From NCBI RefSeq assembly GCF_000271305.1, contig NZ_AKGD01000001.1:1-64000 (forward strand): 64,000 bases of DNA. Reading direction: 5' to 3'. Of this stretch, positions 53,555 through 63,064 are shown in pieces; positions within the stretch are counted from its first letter, which is position 1, and every line of letters starts with the position of its first letter. A model generated the notes under the pieces. It had not been told where the DNA came from and did not search any database. It worked only from the letters and a program-made list of their open reading frames with translations. Source of the DNA: Hydrocarboniphaga effusa AP103. GTDB lineage: Bacteria; Pseudomonadota; Gammaproteobacteria; Nevskiales; Nevskiaceae. Both the position numbers and the translations under genes were made by a program.

Positions 53555-54904
53555 ATGGCCTGGCTCCAGCTGCGCATCCACACCGAATACCCCGAGTTCG
53601 CCGACGAGATCCTGCAGGCTCAAGGCGCATCGGCCGTGAGCTTCGTCGATGCCGAGGACGATCCGGTGCTCGAACCCGCGCCGGGTGAAACCCCGCTATG
53701 GACCAATACGGTCACGCTCGGCCTGTTCGCGGAGCAGACCGACATCGCGCCGGTGCTCGAAGCCCTGGCCGAGCAGTTGCCCGATGGCGATCACCTGAAG
53801 ATCGAAACCGAGCTCGTCGAGGATCGCGACTGGGTGCGCGTCTGGCTCAAGGATTGTCCGCCGATCAAGTTCGGCGATCGCCTGTGGGTCTGCCCGCACG
53901 AGAAGAAGATCGAAGAGCCCGGCGCGGTAACCCTGCTGCTCGATCCGGGCCTGGCGTTCGGAACCGGCACCCATCCGTCGACTGCGCTGTGCCTCGATTG
54001 GCTGGCGACGCACGAAATCAATCACTGGCGCGTGCTCGACTACGGTTGCGGCTCGGGCATCCTGGCGATCGCCGCGCTCAAGCTCGGGGCCGCGAGCGCC
54101 ATCGGCTACGACATCGATCCGCAGGCGATCCAGGCGTCACAGGACAATGCGGCCGCCAACGGCGTCGCCGCCCGGCTCACCACGGTGCCGCCGGAAGAAT
54201 CGGTCACGCCGTTCCCGGCCGATCTGGTGCTCGCCAACATTCTCGCCAAGCCGCTGATCTCGCTCGCCCCGCTGCTGTGCTCCAGCGTGCGCCAGGGCGG
54301 CTGGATCGTGCTCGCCGGCCTGCTTGATCGCCAGGCCGACGAAGTGCGCAGCGCCTACGAGGCCTGGATCGAATTCGAACCCGACGTCAGCCGCGACGGC
54401 TGGACCCGCCTGGCCGGCCGCTGCCGCATGCCGGCGATGATCAGCCCGCGTCGCCTGGGCCCGGAACTGCTCACGGCCGGCCAGCCACGTCCCGAACATT
54501 TCCCGGTACTCGCGGGCAGCGGCTTCACCGCCGTCATCAATCTGGCGATGCCGACCTCGCCGAACTTCCTCGCCAACGAAGGCGATCTCGTGCGCGCCGC
54601 CGGCATGGACTACCACTGGCTACCGATCGAGTGGGCGAATCCGACAGCCGCAGACTTCGAACGCTTTCGCGTGCTCATGGATCAGCTCGGCGATCGTCGC
54701 CGCCTCGTGCACTGCGCGCTCAACCTGCGCGTCTCGGCTTTCGTGTTCCTGTGGCGCGTGCTGCATCGCAGCGTGAACCTGGCCGACGCTGCGCGCGATC
54801 TGTATTCGGTATGGACGCCCGACGCGGTCTGGTCACGCTTCATTTCGGAGCAGCTCGCGACGCGAGGCCTTGATTTACCGAGCCCCGCGGAACTCGAGAG
54901 TTGA
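53555..54904 (+). CDS. prmA: Ribosomal protein L11 methyltransferase fused to a phosphatase-like domain
   Basis: Residues 1-290 are PrmA, which trimethylates L11 with SAM. It has the AFGTGTHPSTALCL region near 132, motif I LDYGCGSGILAIA near 160 and the NILAKPLISLAPLL segment near 228. Stand-alone PrmA ends about here (GWTRLAGRC). The frame runs on without a stop for another 155 residues that resemble the small protein-tyrosine-phosphatase-like family, with RLVHCALNLRVSAFVF near 388. Its Cys-to-Arg spacing is CX4R, not CX5R, so catalysis is uncertain. An internal Met at PAMISPRR could also start the second domain separately. Followed by fis. Confidence 0.88.
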   Translation: MAWLQLRIHTEYPEFADEILQAQGASAVSFVDAEDDPVLEPAPGETPLWTNTVTLGLFAEQTDIAPVLEALAEQLPDGDHLKIETELVEDRDWVRVWLKDCPPIKFGDRLWVCPHEKKIEEPGAVTLLLDPGLAFGTGTHPSTALCLDWLATHEINHWRVLDYGCGSGILAIAALKLGAASAIGYDIDPQAIQASQDNAAANGVAARLTTVPPEESVTPFPADLVLANILAKPLISLAPLLCSSVRQGGWIVLAGLLDRQADEVRSAYEAWIEFEPDVSRDGWTRLAGRCRMPAMISPRRLGPELLTAGQPRPEHFPVLAGSGFTAVINLAMPTSPNFLANEGDLVRAAGMDYHWLPIEWANPTAADFERFRVLMDQLGDRRRLVHCALNLRVSAFVFLWRVLHRSVNLADAARDLYSVWTPDAVWSRFISEQLATRGLDLPSPAELES

Positions 54905-55058
54905 GCCGAAAAAAACGCCGGCTTTAACATCGTCGCCACATTTCGGTGCTGGCTTTTTTCGGTCCAGACTTGGCGCTATCATTCGCGCCCCCAAAAACAT
55001 GACCCGGGCGGATGTTCTCGCCGTCAGGAAAGTCAGTTGTAGTGCCCGAGGGCCGCGC

Positions 55059-55328
55059 ATGTCTGCTTACAAGTCGTCTCACGACATCAAACCGCTCAGC
55101 CATTCGGTGTCGGAGTGCTTGGACGACTACTTCAGCAGCCTCAACGGTCATGCGCCGGCCGAACTCTACGAAATGATCCTCGGCCAGATCGAACCGCCGC
55201 TGCTGCGCGCCACCTTGCGTTATTGCGACCACAACCAATCGCGTGCCGCCGAAATGCTCGGCCTCAACCGCGCCACCTTGCGCAAGAAGCTGCGCCAGCA
55301 CCGCATCACCGCGAAGCCCGAACACTGA
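55059..55328 (+). CDS. fis: Fis nucleoid-associated DNA-binding protein
   Basis: 89-aa DNA-bending regulator of growth-phase transcription. The C-terminal helix-turn-helix NQSRAAEMLGLNRATLRKKLRQHRI is unmistakably Fis-type, and 89 aa is close to the E. coli length. ATG 55059 is chosen for that; the longer open frame upstream overlaps prmA. The prmA-fis-purH order, rather than dusB-fis, is the Xanthomonad arrangement as I recall it. Confidence 0.93.
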   Translation: MSAYKSSHDIKPLSHSVSECLDDYFSSLNGHAPAELYEMILGQIEPPLLRATLRYCDHNQSRAAEMLGLNRATLRKKLRQHRITAKPEH

Positions 55329-55415
55329 GTCGACCGTCGGGCGCTCTCGAGACGACATGAATCGGGCGCCGACTCACTCACCGATTCTTCATTTTTTGCT
55401 GTCGAAGGCCCGACC

Positions 55416-57035
55416 ATGAGCACTGTCACCTCCACCGGGCTGTGCCCGATCCGCCGCGCCCTGATTTCCGTCTCGGACAAGACCGGCGTCGTCGACCTCG
55501 CCCAGCAGTTGCACGCACTCGGCGTCGAACTGCTCTCCACCGGCGGCACCTACAAGCTGCTCGTCGACCACGGCATCGCGGCGACGGAAGTGAGCCAGCA
55601 CACGGGCTTCCCCGAGATCATGGACGGCCGCGTCAAGACGCTGCATCCGAAGATCCACGGCGGCATTCTCGGCCGTCGCGGCCAGGACGACGCGGTCATG
55701 GCCCAGCATGGCATCGACGCGATCGATCTCGTGGTGCTGAACCTCTATCCGTTCGAGAAGACCGTCGCCAAGCCCGGCGTCTCGCTCGAGGACGCGATCG
55801 AGAACATCGACATCGGTGGCCCGGCGATGCTGCGCGCCGCCGCGAAGAACTGGGCGCACGTCGCGATCCTGACCGAGCCCTCGCAGTACCAGGGCCTGCT
55901 CGCCGAGCTGCGGCAGGCCGGCGGCGTGACCAAAGCGCGTCGCTTCGAACTCGCGGTGACCGCGTTCAATCACGTGTCGAACTACGACGGTGCGATCAGC
56001 GATTTCCTGTCCTCGGTCAAGCTCGACGACACGCAGAGCGAAATCGCCTCGCGCGAGGCCTTTCCGGGCCAGGTCAACGGCCGCTTCGTGAAGGTCATGG
56101 ACCTGCGCTACGGCGAGAACCCGCACCAGAGCGCCGCGTTCTATCGCGACCTGTATCCGGCGCCCGGCACGCTCGCCACCTTTCGCCAGCTGCAGGGCAA
56201 GGAACTGAGCTTCAACAACATCGCCGATGCCGACGCCGCCTGGGAATGTGTGCGCAGCTTCGTCAAGCCGGCCTGCGTGATCGTCAAGCACGCCAACCCC
56301 TGCGGTGTCGCCGTGAGCCTCGACGGCATCGGCCGCGCCTACGAGCTCGCCTTCCAGACCGACCCGACTTCGGCCTTCGGCGGCATCATCGCGTTCAACC
56401 GTCCGGTCGACGGCGAAACCGCGCGCAGCATCACGGGCCGCCAGTTCGTCGAAGTGGTGCTCGCGCCGGGCTACGACGACGAGGCGCTCGCGGCCTTCGC
56501 GGCCAAGGCCAACGTGCGCGTGCTGCTGATTCCGCCGCCGGAGAACGGCGACCTGCGCGCCGCGCATCCGGGCAACGACTCGCGCCGCGTCGGCTCCGGC
56601 CTGCTGATCCAGACCGCGGACCGCGGCATGATCACGGCCGACGATCTCAAAATCGTCACCGAGCGCGCACCGACACCGGCCGAGATCGACGACCTGATCT
56701 TCGCCTGGAAGGTCGCCAAGTACGTCAAGAGCAACGCTATCGTCTACGCCAGGAACCGCCAGACCATCGGCGTCGGCGCCGGCCAGATGAGCCGCGTCTA
56801 CAGCGCCAGGATCGCCGGCATCAAGGCCGCCGACGAGAAGCTCGAAGTGCGCGGCTCGGTAATGGCCAGCGACGCCTTTTTCCCGTTCCGCGACGGCATC
56901 GACGCGGCCGCGGCGGCCGGCATCTCGGCGGTGATCCAGCCGGGCGGCTCGATGCGCGACGCCGAAGTCATCGCCGCAGCCAACGAGGCCGGCATGGCGA
57001 TGGTGTTCACGGGCATGCGCCACTTCCGCCACTGA
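55416..57035 (+). CDS. purH: AICAR formyltransferase / IMP cyclohydrolase
   Basis: Last two steps of purine synthesis. N-terminal cyclohydrolase (about 1-200) with [23 protein letters not shown] and [14 protein letters not shown]-terminal transformylase (about 205-539) with [14 protein letters not shown], the catalytic Lys-His in [10 protein letters not shown] near 288 and [14 protein letters not shown] near 490. 539 aa. Ends GMRHFRH, the typical C-terminus. Own 87-bp leader after fis. Confidence 0.97.
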   Translation: MSTVTSTGLCPIRRALISVSDKTGVVDLAQQLHALGVELLSTGGTYKLLVDHGIAATEVSQHTGFPEIMDGRVKTLHPKIHGGILGRRGQDDAVMAQHGIDAIDLVVLNLYPFEKTVAKPGVSLEDAIENIDIGGPAMLRAAAKNWAHVAILTEPSQYQGLLAELRQAGGVTKARRFELAVTAFNHVSNYDGAISDFLSSVKLDDTQSEIASREAFPGQVNGRFVKVMDLRYGENPHQSAAFYRDLYPAPGTLATFRQLQGKELSFNNIADADAAWECVRSFVKPACVIVKHANPCGVAVSLDGIGRAYELAFQTDPTSAFGGIIAFNRPVDGETARSITGRQFVEVVLAPGYDDEALAAFAAKANVRVLLIPPPENGDLRAAHPGNDSRRVGSGLLIQTADRGMITADDLKIVTERAPTPAEIDDLIFAWKVAKYVKSNAIVYARNRQTIGVGAGQMSRVYSARIAGIKAADEKLEVRGSVMASDAFFPFRDGIDAAAAAGISAVIQPGGSMRDAEVIAAANEAGMAMVFTGMRHFRH

Positions 57036-57154
57036 GTCGCGTTCGCGTAGCGCGCAGGCGGCGTCCGGACGGCCTTCATTCACTTAAGACGCCTAAGCTC
57101 TCGACCGACCAGAAAGTTCTTCACAGCCGCCGTTTGGCGCCGCCAAGACTTACG

Positions 57155-58186
57155 ATGCCCGACTCGACCACCGCCTCAGCAACCGCCCCTGCGATTGAGC
57201 AGACGGGCCGTGTCGCGCTGAGCGGCGAGGACGCGGAGATGCTCGGGCTCGTCGATGCATGGCTAAGCCGCTGGCAACTGCAGCGCGTCGACGGCAGCGA
57301 GGCCGATCTGTACATCAGCCTGGGCCGCTGCTCGCCGAACTGCGAAGCGGCGGCGGCGATGAGCCTCTGCATCGGCAGCGAAACTGCCGATGCGTCGGAA
57401 ATCCCCCACCTGCCCTGGCCGATCGACGAATCGGTACTGCGCACCGTGGTCATGAGCCTGCTGCAGACCGGCGCGGCACGCCGCGAAAGCGAAAACGCGC
57501 GCCGGGTACGCGACCAGTTTGTGTCGACGCTCTCGCACGACCTGCGCACGCCGCTCAACGCGATCCTGGGCTGGGCCGACATTCTCGTGCGCCAGCCTCG
57601 CGAGGCCGATTTCACCCAGGGCCTGCAGGCGATCGAGCGCAACGCCAAGGCGCAGGCGCAGATGCTGTCCGACCTCGTCGACGTGTCGCGGCTCGAGGCC
57701 GGAACGCTCGAGCTCGAGATCGAGACCGTCGATCCGGCACCCGTCGTCAGCGCCGCGATCACCGGGCTCAGGCAGCAGGCCGAGGCCCGCAAGATCGAGG
57801 TGCATTACACGCCCGGCGCGGTCCCCGCGACGATCCAGGCCGACGCCGGGCGCCTGCAGCAATCGCTGCATCACCTGCTCGCGAACGCGATCAAGTTCAC
57901 GCCCAAGGGCGGACGCATCGATGTCGAACTGCAGAGCGAGGCCGGCGCGCTGAACCTTCGCGTTCGCGACAGCGGTCGCGGGCTCGATGCGAACAAGCTC
58001 GCGGCCTTGCGCGCTTCCGTCGCCGCTGCGCCCGGCGTCAACCCCGGCGGTCTCGGCACCGGGCTGCGCATCGCGCGCGAAGTGGCACGCCTGCATGGCG
58101 GCCGGCTCGACATCAGCAGCGACGGTCCCAACACCGGCGCCTGCTTTTCGCTGCGACTGCCGGCCCAAGGCGCCGCGACCGCCTGA
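57155..58186 (+). CDS. Soluble sensor histidine kinase
   Basis: 343 aa with no membrane segment or recognisable sensor fold in the first 120 residues, which contain three Cys (LGRCSPNC and LCIGS). HisKA dimerisation domain with the phospho-acceptor His in STLSHDLRTPLNAILGW near 128. HATPase_c with N-box LLANAIKFTPKGG near 243, DSGRG near 275 and GLGTGLRIAREVARLHGG near 300. No response regulator is next to it. It may belong with the REC-kinase 600 bp away on the opposite strand. ATG 57155 is preceded by no clear ribosome site. Confidence 0.88.
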   Translation: MPDSTTASATAPAIEQTGRVALSGEDAEMLGLVDAWLSRWQLQRVDGSEADLYISLGRCSPNCEAAAAMSLCIGSETADASEIPHLPWPIDESVLRTVVMSLLQTGAARRESENARRVRDQFVSTLSHDLRTPLNAILGWADILVRQPREADFTQGLQAIERNAKAQAQMLSDLVDVSRLEAGTLELEIETVDPAPVVSAAITGLRQQAEARKIEVHYTPGAVPATIQADAGRLQQSLHHLLANAIKFTPKGGRIDVELQSEAGALNLRVRDSGRGLDANKLAALRASVAAAPGVNPGGLGTGLRIAREVARLHGGRLDISSDGPNTGACFSLRLPAQGAATA

Positions 58187-58302
58187 GCGCTATCCCGAGA
58201 TCGTGCAGGCGCAGGCGGGCGCCACGAAAACGACACACGCCCCCGATCTAATGGCGAGTCCGCGGTTCGCGCGGGAAACGACGGGATCCAGGGCAGCAAC
58301 CC

Positions 58303-58701
58303 ATGAAGAATGCCATCGCCATGCTGATGTTCTCGGCCTGGTCGCTCTCGGCCACAGCGGCCGACGCGGTGCAGTGCGACGTGCCGAACAAGACCTACAG
58401 TTCGATCGACCTCAAGTGTCCGCTCCAAGGTGCGGAGCAGCCGCTTCGCTATCGCTTCAAGGTGGGCTTTTCGGGTGGCCATGACGACACCCAGGCCGAT
58501 CTGGTCGCGCTCGATGGCACCCCGCTGGCGGGCTGCGACGAGGGCAGCAAGACGCATCTGTTCGGCGAAGAAGGCGAAGTGAGCCTCGAATGCACCGTCA
58601 CCGTTCCGGCCGGGCTCAAGGACAAGCCGCCGCTCGAACTGCGCGTCAAATGGACGCACTGCGACTACATGGAACATTCCTTCACGCGCGAAGCGCTGTG
58701 A
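58303..58701 (+). CDS. Small secreted protein of unknown function (132 aa)
   Basis: Signal peptide to about residue 20 (SLSATAADA), then a beta-rich-looking 110-residue domain with four Cys (QCDVPNK, LKCPLQG, AGCDEG, LECTV) and a fifth near the end (THCDYMEH), so periplasmic disulfides are likely. No family recognised. It lies between two kinase genes and might be linked to their signal, but there is no direct evidence. Confidence 0.7.
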   Translation: MKNAIAMLMFSAWSLSATAADAVQCDVPNKTYSSIDLKCPLQGAEQPLRYRFKVGFSGGHDDTQADLVALDGTPLAGCDEGSKTHLFGEEGEVSLECTVTVPAGLKDKPPLELRVKWTHCDYMEHSFTREAL

Positions 58702-58757
58702 AGTAAGGCGGGCGAAGCGTGTTGGCCCGGCGCCGCGTGATCAGCGCGTTGCCGCGG

Positions 58758-59846
58758 TCAAGGCCGCGGAGCAGCCTTGCCGGCCAGCGGCAGCACGAAC
58801 GAAAACACGGCGCCGCCGTTCTCGCGATCCTCGTACCAGAGGTGTCCGGACATGCGCGTGATCTCCTCCTTCGAAATCGCCAGGCCCAGGCCGCTCGCAT
58901 GCTGCACTTCGGAGTCGGCCTGCAGGCGCACGTAGCGCTTGAATAGCTGCTGCTGGCGTTCGCGCGGCACACCGGGGCCGCGATCGGCCACCGACACGCG
59001 GGCCATGCCCGAGCGCCCGGTCTCGCAGCGCACCGTCACTTCGCTACCGCGCGGGGCGTAGCGCAGCGCGTTCGAGATCAGGTTTTCGAGCACGTGGCGG
59101 ATCGCCGTCGCGTTGCCGAGCACTTCGGGGTCTTCGACGATGTCGGCGCTCACCTTCATCTCGCGCTCCTGCGACAGCAACGCGAAGCTGTCGACCGTGC
59201 CGCGCACCACCGGGGCAAGTCGCAAGGGCGTGATCTCGACCTTGCGCAGGTCCTGCGACTTGGCCCAGCGGCCGAGATAGCTGTCGATGAAGCTCAGGCA
59301 ATGCTTGGCGGACTCGCGCACCTCGGCCGCCATCTTCTCGGGGCTGTCCTTGCCGCGTTCGAGCAGATCGACCGCGAACAGGATGCTCGACAGCGGGTTC
59401 TTGAGATCGTGCGCGACGATCTGGGTGAGGTCGGCACGCTCCTGCGCGACCAGCGCGAGATGATCGCGCGCGCGCTTGAGTTCGACGTGCGTCTTCACGC
59501 GGGCGAGCAGTTCTTCGGCGACGAAAGGCTTGGTGACGTAGTCGACCGCCCCATGCTGGAAACCCTGGATCACGCTTTCGCGCTCGCGCGCGGCGGTCAG
59601 GAAGATGATCGGCACGTCGGCGGTGCGCGGGTTCGCGCGCAGGTGCTCGCAGACTTCGAAGCCGTCCATCACCGGCATGCGCATGTCGAGCAACACCAGG
59701 CTCGGCGTGCGGCGCAGGCAGTGCTCGAGCACCTCTTCACCCGACAGCGCGGGCACCACCTCGTAGTTCGCGCGCTCGAGCAGCGCGGTAACGACCTCGA
59801 TATTGGACGTTTGATCGTCCACCACGAATATGACGTCTCGGTCCAT
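58758..59846 (-). CDS. Response-regulator/histidine-kinase hybrid (REC-HisKA-HATPase)
   Basis: 362-aa soluble protein. N-terminal receiver with the acid pair VVDD, phospho-acceptor Asp in VLLDMRMPVMDG near 53, and the conserved Thr/Lys (FLTA, VTKPF near 106). A short coiled linker (LKRARDHLALVAQERADL) leads to HisKA, IVAHDLKNPLSS near 147, and HATPase_c with LENLISNALRYAPRG near 260, DRGPGVP near 293 and GLGLAIS near 325. REC before kinase in a soluble protein means it is a phosphorelay hub that takes phosphate from another kinase; the soluble kinase across the convergent gap is a candidate. ATG 59846 is preferred to a GTG 9 nt upstream because GAGA precedes it. Confidence 0.9.
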   Translation of the reverse strand: MDRDVIFVVDDQTSNIEVVTALLERANYEVVPALSGEEVLEHCLRRTPSLVLLDMRMPVMDGFEVCEHLRANPRTADVPIIFLTAARERESVIQGFQHGAVDYVTKPFVAEELLARVKTHVELKRARDHLALVAQERADLTQIVAHDLKNPLSSILFAVDLLERGKDSPEKMAAEVRESAKHCLSFIDSYLGRWAKSQDLRKVEITPLRLAPVVRGTVDSFALLSQEREMKVSADIVEDPEVLGNATAIRHVLENLISNALRYAPRGSEVTVRCETGRSGMARVSVADRGPGVPRERQQQLFKRYVRLQADSEVQHASGLGLAISKEEITRMSGHLWYEDRENGGAVFSFVLPLAGKAAPRP

Positions 59847-59954
59847 TGATCTCACGAATTAGGCGCGATGGCCGGGGGCTGAACGGAGGCGTGCGCGGTG
59901 CATCCTGCAATTTAACCGGACCGGCTGCTCGACGGTTGTACCCATGGGAGAGAC

Positions 59955-60299
59955 CTAGTCCTCAACCCTCAACACACGTTCGACAGGCAAACCCGACTCG
60001 AGCTCCCAGGCGCGCATCTCGAGCACGCCCTTGGTGTTGAGCGAGACGACGAGGTTCAGGATGCCTTCGCGCAATTCGTTCGCCTGCGGTACCGCCGGCG
60101 AGGTCGGGTTGGACCACAGCCGCGCCCACAGGTCTTCGTCCGCACGGTGGGTTCCCATGTCGGCGGCCGCGAGCCGGAACACCGCTGGACGCCCGCCGCG
60201 CTCGTAGACCCAGCCGTGTATCGGATTGGGCTGGGCGATCTGGGCCTCGTGCAGGATCTGGATGGCGAGGCGGCGCGGGACGAGCAGGTCTGGGTTCAT
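59955..60299 (-). CDS. Degenerate JAB/MPN-like small protein
   Basis: 114 aa. The start (LAIQILHEAQIAQPNPIHGWVYERGG) is shaped like the first helix and strand of JAB/MPN (Mov34) metalloproteases, which often sit beside ThiF/MoeB genes. The Glu of the family and the HxHP zinc motif are missing (only GTHRADED is near the expected place). It is therefore probably a non-catalytic relative; I cannot name it firmly. It begins 3 nt after the MoeB-type gene, so it is last in the hemA operon. Confidence 0.65.
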   Translation of the reverse strand: MNPDLLVPRRLAIQILHEAQIAQPNPIHGWVYERGGRPAVFRLAAADMGTHRADEDLWARLWSNPTSPAVPQANELREGILNLVVSLNTKGVLEMRAWELESGLPVERVLRVED

Positions 60300-60302
60300 G
60301 GC

Positions 60303-61070
60303 CTAGAGGTTCGATTCGTGGGGTTTGTCGCCGCGTGCATCGCCACAGGCGGGGCACCGCAGTTCACGACGGAGATTGAGCGTGCGCCACTGCTGGCGAT
60401 CGAGTGCGTTCCAGAGCCGCAGCGTACCGGCTTCGGCATCCTGGCCGAGCAGCAGCTTGATCGCCGCGAGCGCCTGCAGGCTGCCGATGGTGCCGACCAC
60501 CGGGCCGAGAATGCCGGCCTCCTCGCAGGTTTCGGCGGCTTCGCCGCCTTCGGCGTAGAGGCAGGCGTAGCACGGTCCGCCGCGACGCAGGTCGAACACC
60601 GCGAGCTGGCCTTCGAAGCGGATCGCGGCGCCCGAAACGAGCGGCTTGCGCGCGGCCACGCAGGCGCGGTTGATCGCAAAGCGCGTGGGGAAATTGTCGG
60701 TGCAGTCGAGCACCACATCGGCCTCGCGCGCGGCCGCGAGCAAGGCCGCGTCGGACAGCGGGCCAGGCAGCAGGTCGAGCTCGCATTCGGGGTTCAGCGC
60801 GCGCAGCGTTTCGGCGGCCGCCGCGAGCTTGTCGCGGCCGACATCGGCCTGGCGGTACAGCGTCTGCCGCTGCAGGTTGCTCAGGTCGACGCGATCGAGA
60901 TCGGACAGCAGCAGTCGCCCGATTCCGGCACCGGCCAGGTACGGGGCGGCCGCGCTGCCGAGCCCGCCGAGCCCGATCACGAGCACGCTCGAATCGCGCA
61001 GCAGCTGCTGGCCGTTGACGCCGACTTCGCGCAGCACGATCTGGCGGCGATAGCGCGAAAGATTGCTCAC
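60303..61070 (-). CDS. moeB: MoeB/ThiF/HesA-type sulfur-carrier adenylyltransferase
   Basis: Adenylates the C-terminal glycine of MoaD- or ThiS-like carriers for molybdopterin or thiazole synthesis. It has the nucleotide loop VIGLGGLGSAAAPYLAGAGIG near 32-52, the DLDRVDLSNLQRQTLY motif near 58-73 and DVVLDCTDNFPTR near 118. Zinc CxxC pairs are CYAC near 168 and CPAC near 242. The conserved Cys after ETCEEAG is present. 255 aa, as in MoeB. Whether it serves molybdenum cofactor or thiamine is not shown. Start overlaps prmC stop by 4 nt. Confidence 0.9.
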   Translation of the reverse strand: MSNLSRYRRQIVLREVGVNGQQLLRDSSVLVIGLGGLGSAAAPYLAGAGIGRLLLSDLDRVDLSNLQRQTLYRQADVGRDKLAAAAETLRALNPECELDLLPGPLSDAALLAAAREADVVLDCTDNFPTRFAINRACVAARKPLVSGAAIRFEGQLAVFDLRRGGPCYACLYAEGGEAAETCEEAGILGPVVGTIGSLQALAAIKLLLGQDAEAGTLRLWNALDRQQWRTLNLRRELRCPACGDARGDKPHESNL

Positions 61071-61918
61071 GCGCCGAGTCTCCCGCCGCTCGCTCGCTCG
61101 TTGCCACCGAGATCGCGGCGCGTCTGCACATCCAAATAGCCCGCCTGCGCGAACAACTCACGAACGGCCGCAGCCTGATCGTAGCCGTGCTCGACCAGCA
61201 GCCAGGCGCCCGGCTTCAGGTGCGCTCGCGCACCCGCGACGATTTCACGCAAACAGTTCAAGCCGTCTGCGCCATCGGTCAGCGCGGACAGCGGCTCGTG
61301 GCGCAGCGCGGGCAGGTGCGGATCGCCGGCCGCGATGTAGGGCGGATTCGAAACGATCAGGTCGAAGCGCTCATCGGTCAGCGGCTCGAACCAGCTGCCT
61401 TGAGCAAAGCGCACATTGGCGATGTGGTTGAGCCGCGCATTGCGCTCGGCCACGTCCAGCGCGGCTTGCGACACATCGGTCGCGAGCACGCGCGCTTTCG
61501 GGCATTCGCGCGCAATCGCGAGCGCGATCGCGCCGCTACCGGTGCCGAGATCGGCAACCTCCGCTTCAGCCTTCGGCGGCAACATGGCGCGCGACCATTC
61601 GACGAGCAGCTCGGTATCCGGACGCGGAATCAGCACCGCCGGACTCACCTGCAGATCGAGCGTCCAAAAGCCTTGAGTCCCCAGCAGATAAGCGACCGGC
61701 TCGCCCTGCTCGCGCCTTGCAAGCTGTTGCTCGTAACGAGTGCGCTGCGCCTCATCGAGCGCCTGCCGGCTGCGCGCCGGCAAAGCGCCCGGCGAAATCG
61801 CGAGCACGTCGGCCAGCAGCCATTCGGCATCGAGCCGCGCCGAGTCGGAGCACGGCGCCAAGCGCGCCTTGCCGCTGGCGAGCGCCTCGGCCATGGTCAT
61901 GCGAGTCGCTTCACTCAC
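61067..61918 (-). CDS. prmC: Release factor glutamine methyltransferase
   Basis: Methylates the GGQ glutamine of release factors with SAM. Motif [17 protein letters not shown] near residue 115 and the diagnostic IVSNPPYIA near 185, with the N-terminal helical release-factor-binding domain ahead. 283 aa. It overlaps prfA, its substrate gene, by 8 nt, the usual arrangement. Confidence 0.95.
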   Translation of the reverse strand: MSEATRMTMAEALASGKARLAPCSDSARLDAEWLLADVLAISPGALPARSRQALDEAQRTRYEQQLARREQGEPVAYLLGTQGFWTLDLQVSPAVLIPRPDTELLVEWSRAMLPPKAEAEVADLGTGSGAIALAIARECPKARVLATDVSQAALDVAERNARLNHIANVRFAQGSWFEPLTDERFDLIVSNPPYIAAGDPHLPALRHEPLSALTDGADGLNCLREIVAGARAHLKPGAWLLVEHGYDQAAAVRELFAQAGYLDVQTRRDLGGNERASGGRLGA

Positions 61919-62987
61919 CGAGCTCGGCCAACAGCTCGGCCTGATGCTCGTTGAGCAACGGCACGATCACGCCGTCTAGCTCGCCTTCCATCACGCGTTC
62001 GAGCTGATACAGCGTCAGATTGATGCGGTGATCGGTCACGCGGCCTTGCGGAAAGTTGTAGGTGCGGATGCGCTCGGAGCGGTCACCCGAGCCGACCAGC
62101 TTCTTGCGCGTGGCCGCAACATCGCCCTGCTGCCTGCTGCGCTCGGCATCGAGCAGCCGCGACGCGAGCAGCGCCATCGCCTTCGCGCGGTTCTTGTGCT
62201 GGCTGCGCTCTTCCTGGCATTCGACGACGACGCCGCTCGGGATGTGCGTGATGCGGATCGCCGATTCGGTCTTGTTGACGTGCTGGCCGCCCGCTCCGGA
62301 CGCGCGATACGTGTCGACTTTCAGATCGGCCGGATTGATCTCGATGGCCTGTGTTTCTTCGATCTCGGGCAGCACCGCGACGGTCGCGGCCGAGGTGTGG
62401 ATGCGTCCCTGCGCCTCGGTCTCCGGCACGCGCTGCACGCGATGCGCGCCGCTCTCGAATTTGAGCTGCGAATACGCGCCGAAGCCGGCGATGCGGCTGA
62501 TGATTTCCTTGTAGCCGCCGTGCTCGCCTTCGGACAGCGACAGCACTTCGAGCTGCCAGCCGCGCGCTTCGGCGTACTTGCTGTACATGCGATGCAGGTC
62601 GCCCGCGAAGATCGCGGCCTCGTCGCCGCCGGTACCCGCGCGGATTTCGAGGAAGACGTTGTTGCCGTCGAGCGGATCGCTCGGCACCAGATAGGCCTGC
62701 AGCGATTTCTCGAGTTCTTCGAGCCGGGCACGCGCGGCCGGCAGATCGGCTTCGGCAAGCTCGCGCATCTCGGGATCGCCGAGCATCGCATCGAGGCTCT
62801 CGATCTCGTCCTGCGTGCTGCGGTAAGCCGAGAACGATTCGACCAGCGGCCCGAGCTGCGCGTATTCCTGCGACAGCCGCCGGAACTTGTCCGGATCGCC
62901 GAGCACCTCGGGCGTCGACAGCTCGCCCGCGATCTCTTCGCGGCGTTCGACCATGTTCTGCAGCTTGGACAGGAGAGAAGGCTTCAT
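61911..62987 (-). CDS. prfA: Peptide chain release factor 1
   Basis: Terminates translation at UAA/UAG. The catalytic GGQ lies in [14 protein letters not shown] near residue 230. The stop-codon-reading region contains the RF1-type segment near 185-190 ([15 protein letters not shown]). 358 aa, full length. Between hemA and prmC in the classic operon. Confidence 0.97.
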   Translation of the reverse strand: MKPSLLSKLQNMVERREEIAGELSTPEVLGDPDKFRRLSQEYAQLGPLVESFSAYRSTQDEIESLDAMLGDPEMRELAEADLPAARARLEELEKSLQAYLVPSDPLDGNNVFLEIRAGTGGDEAAIFAGDLHRMYSKYAEARGWQLEVLSLSEGEHGGYKEIISRIAGFGAYSQLKFESGAHRVQRVPETEAQGRIHTSAATVAVLPEIEETQAIEINPADLKVDTYRASGAGGQHVNKTESAIRITHIPSGVVVECQEERSQHKNRAKAMALLASRLLDAERSRQQGDVAATRKKLVGSGDRSERIRTYNFPQGRVTDHRINLTLYQLERVMEGELDGVIVPLLNEHQAELLAELGE

Positions 62988-63064
62988 CGGCCCATTATCG
63001 CCTGACGGCGGCTCCGCTTGCTTCCGGGTGCCGCGCTGCGGTTGAGAAACCGCGCGAGGAAGGA

